Origin: Pictodentalium vernedei
Lineage: Eukaryota; Mollusca; Scaphopoda; Dentaliida; Dentaliidae
Direction of reading: 5' to 3'
Length of the DNA stretch: 64,000 nucleotides
Assembly (NCBI GenBank): GCA_031216915.1
Contig: CM062294.1
Span: 34,680,936 to 34,744,935 of the forward strand
Shown: one piece after another, positions 12,491 to 24,283 of the stretch
Position numbering within the stretch: the stretch's first letter is position 1
Layout: every line of letters starts with the position of its first letter
Notes under the pieces: model-generated
Told to the model about the DNA's origin: nothing
Database searches by the model: none
The model's input: only the letters and a program-made list of their open reading frames with translations
Translations under genes and position numbers: made by a program

Positions 12491-13415
12491 AATAATAATA
12501 ACACTTTGGCCAGCCGCTGATTTGTCGCGGTTCTCGGACGAGAAGGCCTTGGTTACCCCTGAACTCCCAACTGCCTCCCTGTTCCCACGCTTCTCCTCTC
12601 CTCCCAACATTCGGAGACGAACTGCTTGATGACATCCCTTGCCCCATTCTTCCCAATCTCTCCGATTAGCACATTAACCCTCTCCTTTGAGTCTCCCCCT
12701 AATAACATGTCCTTCATTCTCCCATCCCACTTCCCCAATATTCTCCCAGTGAATCTCATTCTTTTGGACTGATACTTTGGGCATTCTAGAAGGAAGTGTT
12801 CCAGGGTCTCCACCATGCCCAAGTTACACATCTGGCACTCCCTTTCACCGTCTTTCCCAATTTTTCCCCTCAGCTCCAGGGATCGCGACCTCAGCTTGAA
12901 CAGCAGTGATCCCCCAAAGGTGCCATCAAGGTACTCTTCATAACCTGGCCTCTTTTTATCACGCAGGCCACCCAAAGACCTCTTTGATTTGACCCCCTCT
13001 CGCCAATTACGGTTACAATCCTCCATGACCCTTTCTCTGACGATTTTTTACCCTGGTTTGCCCCAACGTCCAGGTCCGAGATCTCCAATGAGTAGTTCTC
13101 TACTAGCTCCCTCACTTGGACCATCCACCCCGTTTTGATATTTGAGTTGAAAATTCGCAGGAACATTACTTTACACCATCGGCTGTCGGGGAGATTCACC
13201 AAATAATTAAGATAACCGAGTTTCAACAGGTCTATCGTGTCCTTGATCCTCATCCACCCAAGCTCACCCCTGATTGCTTCTAGCGCTGCAGCATTACTCG
13301 ACCCCGTTATCCATCGGCCTGCATCGTTCTGTAAGATTTCCAAGCTCTTTACGGCCGTCTGGTTTAGGGGTACCCCACCATTTCCCCACGAAAACCTTAT
13401 TGAAACTGTTTCTCC
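12491..13415 (-). mobile_element. 3' fragment of a non-LTR retrotransposon inserted in the 60-bp array
   Basis: Reading on the minus strand, about 13343-13026 and 13026-12553 encode the region downstream of a LINE reverse transcriptase. The second part has a zinc knuckle of form C-x2-C…H-x4-C (CQMCNLGMVETLEHFLLEC), typical of LINE ORF2 C-termini. The two parts lie in different frames, so there is a frameshift near 13020-13040. The 3' end carries a short (TTA)n run next to the array at 12488-12500. The 60-bp array resumes on the other side at about 13420, showing insertion into the array. The 5' truncation is typical of LINEs. Confidence 0.75.
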
Positions 13416-13419
13416 CTAT

Positions 13420-13800
13420 CTGGAGGTAAATCGATATTATTTTGACAGTGTGAATATCATTCAGTGGTCCACATATATCTGGATGATAAAGAGAGATTAT
13501 TTTGACAGTGTGAATATCATTCAGTGATCCACATATATCTGGATGATAAAGAAAGATTATTATGACAGAGTGAATATCATTGAGTGATCCACATATATCT
13601 GGAGGTAAATCGATATTATTTTGACAGTGTGAATATCATTCATTGATCCACATATATCTGGATGATAAAGAGAGATTATTTTGACAGTGTGAATATCATT
13701 CAGTGATCACACATATCTGTATGATAAGGAGAGATTATTATGACAGTGTGGATATCATTCAGTGATCCACAGATACCTGGGTGATAAATAGAGATTATTA
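13420..13800. repeat. Continuation of the 60-bp array, diverged
   Basis: About six units of the same 60-bp repeat as 11300-12490, with variants not seen in the main array (tatctggaggtaaatcgat, attattttgac). They lie beyond the LINE insertion. Greater divergence suggests an array edge. Confidence 0.85.
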
Positions 13801-13930
13801 TGGCCGTAAAGTGATCTAGTTTATAGTAGTCCGTATTCCGTCGAATTCCGCCGGCGGTTCTTGTGATCCGGCGATCTCACCTCGTCAACGAAACGGAATG
13901 TGACAAATCAGATCACTTTACTGTCATAAT
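13793..13930. mobile_element. Short element with inverted ends GTAAAGTGATCT
   Basis: gtaaagtgatct at about 13805 is matched by agatcactttac at about 13910-13921. The match extends outward as attatg-c-gtaaag, giving about 22 bp of imperfect inverted repeat around a GC-rich interior. A related phrase, 'gtgatccggcgatc', recurs at about 14140. Superfamily unknown. Confidence 0.5.
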
Positions 13931-14344
13931 GATCTGTTTATTATATGCCGTTATTGACATTTACCTTTCAAACGAGAAATCAATGTAAAAAAGAACAATA
14001 TTAGAAATTCACGTTATTCGTTACACAAATGAAGCCTACCTAGAAACAGTTGGTAACCTATGCGGACACAGTTGACGTTCTCCAGTGCGGTTCTCTTTCC
14101 AAGAGCAACAATTTGAAACGGAATTGGAAAACCATTCCGTGTGATCCGGCGATCGGGATTCTATGGGTGCAAAACACGGCGTGTCGTTGATAGGTATTTT
14201 TTAAATCATAGAAATATGTGAATATGTTGGCCAAGTAGAGAAACCAGAATTGTCAAAATACAAATACGGATCCGGACGGAATACTGATGTAATATTGACA
14301 TCACATAAACAAAGCATATAGTACTCTATGGAAGACATTTTCAC

Positions 14345-14622
14345 GGTGATTCAGTATCTAAGGTATTAGACTGACGAAGACGACGTCGAGGTAATTCAGT
14401 ATCTAAAGTATTAGACTGACGAAGACGACGTTAAAGTGATTCAGTATCTAAGGTATTAGACTGACGAAGAAGACGTCGAGGTGATTCAGTATCTAAGATG
14501 TTAGAATGACGAAGACGACGTCGAGGTAATTCAGTATCTAAGGTATTAGACTGACAAAGACGACGTCGAGGTGATTCAGTATCTATGGTATTAGACTGAC
14601 GAAGACGACATCGAGGTACTTC
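14345..14622. repeat. Tandem repeat, 45-bp unit, six copies
   Basis: The unit is 'gtgattcagtatctaaggta' followed by ttagactgacgaagacgacgtcgag. The copies differ by a few substitutions. No gene is attached to it. Confidence 0.92.
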
Positions 14623-15490
14623 TGCACATTACGTACAGATCAGGGGGCGTTCCAGACCTAGTTTTAACATTTAATTATTTTAGAAGTACGGAATCGAGTG
14701 GTCACAGTATTATCGCGTCAATAAACGCATGAACACCCACTATAACAGGTGATTGGAATCCAATTTTAATGCGGATAATATTCTCCTGCGCGGTTCTCAG
14801 AATCGCAGAGATCGGCTATTATTCAAATCCAAGCCTAAAAGCAGATTTGTCTTATTTACACTTCAACCAGAGTCGGACCCAGCTTGCTTTTCACCCGAAC
14901 GAGCCCAAATCATGATAATATAATATTAATAATAATTAATAATAATTACTATTAAAACCAATAATATTGATAATATAATAATAATGGCAATCATGGGTCC
15001 TTAATTGTCTTTGATACCACTTCAGATTCACAAGATATATGTTTTATTGGCAAGTGGGGGAAAAGTTGAACTTTCTTATTTGCCAACCTCCTGTGAATGT
15101 GTAACCACCGTCTGATCAGAACTGGTGTTCATTGGAAGGATCCAAAACCATAATGACATGGATAAGTAGCTACCTTTCAGTCCACCCGAGACTCTTGATT
15201 ATTGGTTTTATTACACCCTAAACGATAGATTATCGAAAATTGCGGAATTATAGAAATCGTATCCCCCAGTGTGAAGATATATAAATTTTCACATTCACGG
15301 TATCAATCATAATAGCGGTTTTAAAACATCACTGCAATGTGAATACGTGTCAAATTATCACTTGAAACGATCGATTTGTTCTAGAACCGTATAATAAAAA
15401 AGAAAATCTAGTGTTTTTGAGTGGATACTGATCATTTCCAGCAATAATTCAATACGTATCCACCTTAGATCGATGCATGAAACCCGCTAG
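14623..15490. other. Intergenic; ATT-rich and low-complexity
   Basis: Contains an AAT/ATT-rich stretch near 14915-14990 and the direct-repeat partner (15389-15425) of a phrase found again at 15759-15795 ('ctagtgtttttgagtgg'). No coding signal. Confidence 0.4.
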
Positions 15491-15598
15491 TCCAAACATG
15501 GCTGAAAGTCCGCAATATAAGGTTTTCGTTTGGTACGTCCTTTCAATGGACGTTCCAAACCAAACACTTATATTACGCACTTTCAGGCCATGTTTGGA
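15491..15598. repeat. Imperfect hairpin, ~50-bp arms
   Basis: tccaaacatggctgaaagtc at 15491 is answered by the inverted copy ending ggccatgtttgga at 15598, with further pairing through 'atataag'/'cttatat' and 'tttggtacgtcc'/'acgttccaaac'. Probably a MITE or its remains. Confidence 0.65.
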
Positions 15599-15773
15599 CA
15601 AGAAACCAACCATCTGCATCAGATCGAAAGACGCTATTTGTTCTGAGTATCGATCAAATCACTTCTATGATTCAAATTCAAATGATTCAATGATCTATTT
15701 ACTTTCATGCATCAATTCATGATTGAAACGAGTGGAACTATCAGATTCTTATACAGGGCGTATAATAAAAATA

Positions 15774-15924
15774 ACATCTAGTGTTTTTGAGTGGTTACCG
15801 AAAATTATCTCACTTGTGACCGAGACAAACGATTATTTTCGCGTGCGCAAGTGCTAGCGAAACATAAGCATTTCTACGGTCACTCATCAGATAATTTTCG
15901 GTATGCACTCAAAAAACTAGATAT
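15774..15924. mobile_element. MITE-like inverted repeat (CTAGTGTTTTTGAGTG ends)
   Basis: 'atctagtgtttttgagtgg' followed by taccgaaaattatct on the left pairs with agataattttcggtatgcactcaaaaaactagat on the right. About 35 bp of arms enclose a short interior. A second solo end lies at about 15410. No TSD could be confirmed. Confidence 0.6.
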
Positions 15925-16498
15925 CCTCTATTTATTTATCCACGCCTATAGATAAATTATCGTTATTTGCAACCCCTTGAGAACTTCGGATTGGTTCCAT
16001 TAAGGCATGACCCGGTCTCCTCGTCTGAACGAGGTCAACTCATAATACTAGTCATTAATGAAATTTCATACCACTCAAGGCTTTAAAGATGGATGTATTG
16101 TTGGCACCGGGGAGGGGAGGGGGAGGGGCGGAGGGGATGTGGGTAAACTTGATTTCCCCTGCCATACCCATGTAAACTCCGACTATGTTCAACGAGCGTC
16201 TGATCCAAACTAGTTTTCAAAAAAAAAATTACCGAAATCATGATGAAGTGAATCATTAGTTACCTTTGAGGCTACATAACCCTTTCAGACATCGGTTTTT
16301 ACCGAAATCCAGGGCTAAACGCGGATTTTTATTGTTTGCCTCCCCCCACAGAACCCGCTCTGCTTTTTCATTAGGACAAGGACCGCTTTGGATATTATTC
16401 CTTTTCTGCATTAAAATGAGTTTGGATGGATTTCGACTGAGTTTATGACAAAAATAGAAAATCGCCATATTACTCATATGAACCCTTCACTCCACTTA
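15925..16498. other. Intergenic, nothing recognised
   Basis: Contains a G-rich run near 16110-16140. Two opposite-strand ORFs around 16256-16477 shadow each other and match nothing I know. Confidence 0.4.
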
Positions 16499-19400
16499 CG
16501 ATGAGTTCTATTGATGTGATGTTATGATGATGTATATAGGTGTGATGTTACGATGAGGTCTATCGGTGTGATGTTATGATGAGGAGTTTGGTGTGATGTT
16601 ATGATGAGGTCTATTGATGTGATGTTATGATGAGATCTATCAGTGTGATGTTATGATGAGGTCTATTGGTGTGATGTTATGATGAAGTCTACTGGTGTGT
16701 AGTAATGACGAGGTCTATTTGTGTGATGTTATGATGAGGTCTGTTGGTGAGATGTTATGATGAGGATTACTGGTGTAATGTTATGATGAGATAAACTGGT
16801 GTGATGTTATGACGAGGTCTATTGGCGTGATGTTATGCTTAGGTCTATTGGTGTGATTTTATGATTTGGTCTATAGGCGTGATGTTATGATGAGATCTAT
16901 AGGTGTGATTTTATGATGAGGTCTATTGGTATGATGTTACGATGAGGTCTATAGGTATGACGTTATGATGTGGTCTATTGGTGTGATGTTACGATGAGAT
17001 CTATTGGTGTCATGTTACGATGACGTCTATATGTGTGAAATTATGATGAGGTCTATAGGTGTGATGTTACAATGAAATCTATTGGTGTGATGTTATGGTG
17101 AGGTCTATTGGTATGATGTTAAGAAGAGGCCTATAGGTGTGATGTTACGATGAGGTCTATAGGTGATATGTTAAGATGAGGTCAATAGGTGTGGTGTTAC
17201 GATGAGATCTATAGGTTTGTTGTTACAATGAGGTTTATAGGTGATATGTTAAGATGAGGTCAATAGGTGTGGTGTTACGATGAGATCTATAGGTGTGATG
17301 TTACGATGAGGTTTATAGGAGATATGTTAAGATGAGGTCAATAGGTGTGGTGTTACGATGAGGTCTATAGGTGTGATGTTACGATGAGGTCTATAGGTGA
17401 TATGTTAAGATGAGGTCAATAGGTGTGGTGTTACGATGAGGTCTATAGGTGTGATGTTACGATGAGGTCTATAGGTGATATGTTAAGATGAGGTCAATAG
17501 GTGTGATGTTACGATGAGGTCTATAGGTGATATGTTAAGATGAGGTCAATAGGTGTGGTGTTACGATGAGGTCTATAGATTTGATATTATGATGAGGTCT
17601 AATGGTGTGATGCTACGATTAGATCTATAGGTGTGATGCTATGATGAGGTCTATAGGTGTGATGTTACAATGAAATCTATTGGTGTGATGTTATGGTGAG
17701 GTCTATTGGTATGATGTTAAGAAGAGGCCTATAGGTGTGATGTTACGATGAGGTCTATAGGTGATATGTTAAGATGAGGTCAATAGGTGCGATGTTACGA
17801 TGAGGTCTATAGGTGATATGTTAAGATGAGGTCAATAGGTGTGATGTTACGATAAGATTTATAGCTGTGATGTTACGATGAGGTCTATAGGTGTGAGATT
17901 ACGATGAGGTCTATAGGTGATATGTTAAGATGATGTCAATAGGTGTGGTGTTACGATGAGGTCTATAAGTGATATGTTAAGATGAGGTCAACAGGTGTGA
18001 TGTTACGATGAGATTTATAGGTGTGATGTTAGGATGAGGTCTATTGGTGTGATGTTGTGATGAGGTCTATAGATTTGATATTATGATGAGGTCTATTGGT
18101 GTGATGTTACGATGAGATCTATTGACGTCTATAGGTGTGATTTTATGATGAGGCCTACAGAGATGATGTTACGATGAGTTCTATAGCTGTGATGTTACGG
18201 TGAGGTCTATAGGTGTGAGATTACGATGAGGTCTATAGGTGTGATGTTAAGATGAGGTCTATTGGTGTGATGTTGTGATGAGGTCTATAGATTTGATATT
18301 TTGATGAGGTCTATTGGTGTGATGCTACGATTAGATCTATAGGTGTGATGTTAAGATGAGGTCTATAGGTGTGATGTTACGACGCGTTCTATAGGTGCGA
18401 TATTAACATGAGGTCTACAGGTGTGATGTTACGATGCGGTCTATAGGTGTGATGTTAAGATGAGGTCTATAGATGTGATGTTACGATGAAGTCTATATGT
18501 GTGATGTCACGAAGACGTCTGTAGGTGTGTTGTTACGATGAGGTTTACTGGTATGATGTTATGATGAGGTCTATAGGTATGACGTTATGATGAGGTCCAT
18601 TGATGTGATGTTATGATGAGATCTATTGGTGTCATGTTATGATGACTTCTATACGCGTGATATTATGATGAGGTCTATAGGTGTGATGTTACGATGCGAT
18701 CTATTGGTGTGATGTTATGAGGAGGTCTATTGGTATGATGTTACGATGAGGTCTATATGTATGACGTTATGATGGAGTCTATTGGTGTGATGTTATTATG
18801 AGGTATATTGCTGTGATGTTATTATGAGGTCTATTGGTGTAATGTTATGGCGAGGTCTATTGGTGTGATTTTATGAGGAGGTCTATTGATCTGATGTTAT
18901 GATGAGGTCTGTTGGTGTGATGGAATGATGAGGTCTATAGGTGTAATGTTATGAGTACTATTGGTGAGGTGTTTTGATGAGGTCCCATTGGTGTGATGTT
19001 ATGATGAGGTCTACCGATGTAATGTTATGATGAGGTTTATTGATGTGATGTTATGATGAGGTGTTTTGATGTGATGTTATGATAAAGACTTTTGGTGTAA
19101 TGTTATGATCAAATCTATTGGTGTGATGTTATGGTGATGACGTCTAATAGTGTGATGTTATGATGAGGACTATTCGTGTGATGTTATGATGAGGTCTATA
19201 GGTGTAATGTTGTAAGTACTATTGGTGAGGTGTTTTGATCAGGTCCCATTGGTGTGATGTTATGATGAGGGCTACTGGTGTGATGTTATGAGTTCTATTG
19301 GTGAGATGCTTTGATGAGGTCGCGTTGTGGTGATGTTATGATGAGGTCTACTGGTGTGATGTTATAATGAGGTCTATTGGTGTGATGTTATGGCGAGGTA

Positions 19401-22400
19401 TATTGGTGTGATGTTATGATGAGGATTATTGGTGTGATGTTATGGCGAGGTATATTGGTGTGATGTTATGATGAGGTCTATTGGTCTGATGTTATGACTA
19501 GGTCTGTTGGTGTGATGTTATGGCGAGGTCTATTGGTGTGATGTTATGATGAGGTCTATTGGTGTGATGTTATGATGTGGTCTATTGGTGTGATGTTATG
19601 GCGAGGTCTATTGGTGTGATGTTATGATGAGGTCTATTGGTGTGATGTTATGATGTGGTCTATTGGTGTGATGTTATGATGAAGTCTATTGGTGTGATGT
19701 TATGATGTGGTCTATTGGTGTGATGTTATGATGAGGTCTACTGGTGTGATGTTATGATGTGGTCTATTGGTGTGATGTTATGATGAGGTCTACTGGTGTG
19801 ATGTTATGATGTGGTCTATTGGTGTGATGTTATGATGAGGTCTACTGGTGTGATGTTATGATGTGGTCTATTGGTGTGATGTTATGATGTGGTCTATTGG
19901 TGTGATGTTATGATGAGGTCTACTGGTGTGATGTTATGATGTGGTCTATTGGTGTGATGTTATGATGAGGTCTACTGGTGTGATGTTATGATGTGGTCTA
20001 TTGGTGTGATGTTATGATGTGGTCTATTGGTGTGATGTTATGATGAGGTCTACTGGTGTGATGTTATGATGAGGTCTACTGGTGTGATGTTATGATGTGG
20101 TCTATTGGTGTGATGTTATGATGTGGTCTATTGGTGTGATGTTATGATGAGGTCTACTGGTGTGATGTTATGATGAGGTCTACTGGTGTGATGTTATGAT
20201 GAGGTCTACTGGTGTGATGTTATGATGTGGTCTATTGGTGTGATGTTATGATGTGGTCTATTGGTGTGATGTTATGATGAGGTCTACTGGTGTGATGTTA
20301 TGATGTGGTCTATTGGTGTGATGTTATGATGTGGTCTATTGGTGTGATGTTATGATGAGGTCTACTGGTGTGATGTTATGATGAGGTCTACTGGTGTGAT
20401 GTTATGATGTGGTCTATTGGTGTGATGTTATGATGAGGTCTACTGGTGTGATGTTATGATGAGGTCTACTGGTGTGATGTTATGATGAGGTCTACTGGTG
20501 TGATGTTATGATGTGGTCTATTGGTGTGATGTTATGGCGAGGTCTATTGGTGTGATGTTATGATGAGGTCTACTGGTGTGATGTTATGATGTGGTCTATT
20601 GGTGTGATGTTATGGCGAGGTCTATTGGTGTGATGTTGTGATGAGGTCTATTGGAGGGATGTTATGATGAGGTCTATTAGTGTGATGTTATGATGAGGTC
20701 TATTGGTCTGATGTTATGACTAGGTCTGTTGGTGTGATGTTATGATGAAGTCTATTGGTGTGATGTTATTATGAGGTCTATTCCTGTGGTGTTATTATTA
20801 GGTCTATTGGTGTGATGTTATGGCGAGGTTTATTGGTGTGATGTTATGATGAGGTCTATTGGTATGATGCTATGATGATGACGTCTAATAGTGTGGTGTT
20901 GTGATGATGTCTATTGGTGTGACCTTAGGATGAAGTCTATTGGTGTGATGCTGTGATGAGCTTTTTCGTTGTAATGTTGTGATGAGGTCTATAGGTATGA
21001 CGTTATGATGCGTCTGTTGGTGTGATGTTATGATGAGGTCTATTGGTGTGATGTTATGATGACGTCTATGGGTGTGATGTTATGATGAGGTCTATTGGTG
21101 TGATGTTATGATGAGGTCTATTGGTGTGATTTTATGATGAGGTCTATTGGTGTGATGTAATGATGAGGTCTGCCGGTGTGATGTTATGATGAGATCCATT
21201 GGCGTGACGTGTATATGTGTGATGTTATGATGAGGACTATAGGTGTGATGTTATGATGACGTCTAAAGGTGTGATGTTATGAGATCTATTGGTGTAATGT
21301 TATGATGATGACGACTAATAGTTTGATGTTGTGATGATGTCTGTTGGCCTGACCTTAGGATAAAGTCTATTGGTGTGATGTTGTGATGAGGTTTTTCATT
21401 GTAATGTTATGATGAGGTCTATTGGTATGATGTTGTGATGAGGACTATTGGTGTGATCTTAGGAAGAGGTCTATTGGTGTGATGTTATGATGAGGTCTAT
21501 AGGTGTGACGTTATGATGAGGTCTATACGTGTGACTTTATGATGAGGTCTATTGGTGTGATGTTATGCTGAGAACTATTGGTGTAATGTTATGATGATGA
21601 TGTCTAAGAGTGTGGTGTTGTGATGATGTCTATTGGTGTGACCTTAGGATGAAGTCTACTGGTGGGATGTTGTGATGATGTTTTTGTTGTAATCTTATGA
21701 TGCGTTCTTTTGGTATGATGTTACGATGAGGTCTATAGGTATGATGTTAAGATAAGGTCTATAGGTGTGATGTTGCGATGAGGTCTATAGGAGTGATGTT
21801 ACGATGAGGTCTAATGGTATGATGTTTCGATGAGGTCTACAGGTATGACTTTATGATGGGGTCTGTTGGTGTGATGTTATGATGAGGGCTGGTGGTGTGG
21901 TGTGATGTTTTGATGAGGTCTATTGGTACGATGTTACGATGAGGTCTATAGGTATGACGATATGACGAGGTCTATTGTTGTGATGTTACGATGAGATCTA
22001 TTGGTGTTATGTTATGAGACGTCTATAGGTGTGATGTTGTGATGAGGTCTGCTGGTGTGATGTTTTGATGAGGTCTATTGGGGTGACGTTATGGTGACGT
22101 GTATATGTGTGATGTTATGATGGGGACTGTTGGTGTGATGTTGTGATGAGATCTGTAGGTGGTATGATGACGTCTATTGGTGTGATGTTTTGATGAGATC
22201 TATTGGTGTAATGTTATGATGATAACGTCGCAGAGTGTGGTGCTGTGATGATGTCTATTGGCGTGACCTTAGACGAAGTCTCTTGGTGTGATGCTGTGAT
22301 GAGGTTTTTCGTTGTAATGTTATGATGAGGTGTAGTGGTGTGATGTTATGATGAGGGCTATTGGTGTGATGTTATGATGAGGTCTGTTGGTGTGATGTTA

Positions 22401-22643
22401 TGATGAGGATTATTGGTGTAATGTTATGATGAGGTCTATTGGTGTGATGTTATGATGAGGTCTATACGTGTGATGTTATGATGAGGTCTATTGGTGTGAT
22501 GTTATGACGAGAACGATTGGTGTAATGTGATGATAAGGACTATTGGTGTGATGTTACAATGAGGTCTATACATGTGATTTTATCATTTTGTCAAATGGTG
22601 TGATGTTATGACGAGGTGTATTGGTGTGATGTTATGATGAGAA
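16499..22643. repeat. 6.1-kb minisatellite, 26-bp unit
   Basis: Roughly 230 units of about 26 bp built on ggtctattggtgtgatgtta plus 'tgatga'. The flanks (16.5-19.4 kb and 20.7-22.6 kb) are heterogeneous, with indels. The core at about 19.5-20.6 kb is nearly homogeneous. It consists mainly of two versions, 'gaggtctactgg' and 'gtggtctattgg', whose two variable positions change together. 26 is not a multiple of three and no long ORF exists. A LINE abuts the right end. Confidence 0.97.
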
Positions 22644-22649
22644 CTATAT

Positions 22650-24163
22650 ATCTCATTCTCAACTGGAATTGTACCATCCAAAATAAAAGTCGCAAAAGTA
22701 ATACCAATTTTTAAATCTGGGGATAGACAGTCGTTAGGCAACTACCGTCCAATAACTATTCTTCCCTCTTTTTCTAAACTCTTAGAGAAGTTAATGCACA
22801 AAAGACTAACAAAATTACTTAGATGCAAACAAGCTTATCTATAACTATCAGTTCGGCTTCAGAAAGGGGCATTCCACATTTCACCCAATAATGCATCTCA
22901 TCAATTATGTTTCCAAAATGAATAACAAAGTATCTAAAGATTGCACACTGTCCTAGACTTTTCAAAAGCATTCGACAATATTGACCACGAAATACTTGTC
23001 AGGAAACTTGATCATTACGGCATCAGCGGTATAGCCAACTTATGGCTCCAAAACTACCTCTTTGACAGATCCCAATATGTGCAATTCGCGAGTGAATCCT
23101 CGGATCTGCTGAATGTTACCACTGGTGTACCCCAGGGTTCTGTCCTCGGCCCTCTTCTATTTGTACTGTATATCAACGACATTTGCGAGTCGACAGACAT
23201 GAATATCCTGTCCTTTGCAGACGACACAACATGCAATGAGTCTGGGAATGACCTCAACTTCCTGATAGAAAAGGTAAACATTGAATTATCAAAAATCAAT
23301 GACTGGTGTTCCGCTAATAAACTATCGTTAAATGCAAAAAAATCAAAGGTTTTAATTCTCCATCCCCAAAACGACAATTACAATCTTTACAACATACAAA
23401 CCCAAATTTCATTAAACAATTCAAACCAAACAATAGCAGGAAATAATCACCTGCACAAATTCATAAAATTCCTAGGAATTAACATGGATGAAAACCTAAA
23501 ATTTAATCACCACGTATCAGCACTTTGTACGAAACTATCCAGGGCAACTTACATCCTGAATAGAGCAAAAAAACTCTTACCGCCCGAGACATTACGTATA
23601 CTCTATTTCACTCTAATTCAAAGTCGTCTAATTTATGGTATTCAAATATGGGGCAATACATCAGCTACTAAACAAATAGTGAATTTGCAAAAAAAGGCTG
23701 TGCGTATCATAGCGAACAAAAAATACAACTCACACATGGACCCACTTTTCAAACGCTTGAAAATTCTTAAATTTAATGATCTCTACAAGTTACATTCACT
23801 TAGATTTATGCATGACTGGTCGAAAAACAACCTCCCCGTCAGTTTTGACAATACATTTCAAGTGTACTCGAATCCTTCATGAATGACCACAAGGCAGAGT
23901 GGAAGCCTTATCACGCGCACACCCCGTACCCAGTTCTCAGCCGTGCTCCCATATTTTTCTTTTCCCAAACATTGGAATGACCTAGATGTTACCATAAAAA
24001 CCCTCACTCGAACGTCATTCAAGAAAACATTGATTGATCAATTTATAAACTCATATAGCGCCAACGTTAGCTGTTTCAACCCAAGATGCCCCGATTGTCT
24101 CGCCCGCTAAACTCTGGGTATCGAATGGTCATTTAAGAAATTTTTTTTTTTTTTTTTTTTTTT
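22650..24163 (+). mobile_element. 5'-truncated non-LTR retrotransposon, reverse transcriptase region, broken
   Basis: Translation gives LINE RT blocks in order: an NYRPITILPSFSKLLEK block at about 22740, FGFRKGHST at about 22853, [12 protein letters not shown] at about 22953, [13 protein letters not shown] at about 23122, the catalytic FADDT at about 23214, and the usual C-terminal tail to the TAA at 24108. The first three blocks lie in three frames, with shifts near 22835 and 22950. An in-frame TGA lies at 23880-23882, after which the same frame runs on to 24110. The 5' half (endonuclease, ORF1) is absent. The copy starts directly in the 26-bp minisatellite and ends in a T-run near 24143-24163. 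The type is Jockey/CR1-like without RNase H; clade not resolved by eye. Dead copy. Confidence 0.9.
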
Positions 24164-24226
24164 AACCATACATCACCCTATTGGCTTACGCTCACTATAC
24201 TCGGCCACTATACTGGTATACAAGGA

Positions 24227-24282
<56 letters not shown>
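24227..24282. repeat. (TA)n microsatellite at the left end of the inverted array
   Basis: Alternating TA with one 'tacata' interruption, directly beside the first ~324-bp unit. A matching (TA)n tract closes the right end at 27000. Confidence 0.95.

Positions 24283-24283
<1 letters not shown>

Noticed and set aside
11257-12504. 415-codon minus-strand ORF with a 20-residue repeat
   Set aside because: It is the 60-bp satellite read in a frame without stops. The period is a multiple of three, and there is no start context, flanking domain or splice site.
16499-22643. CRISPR-like appearance of a short regular repeat
   Set aside because: There are no spacers, the units abut directly, and the context is eukaryotic.
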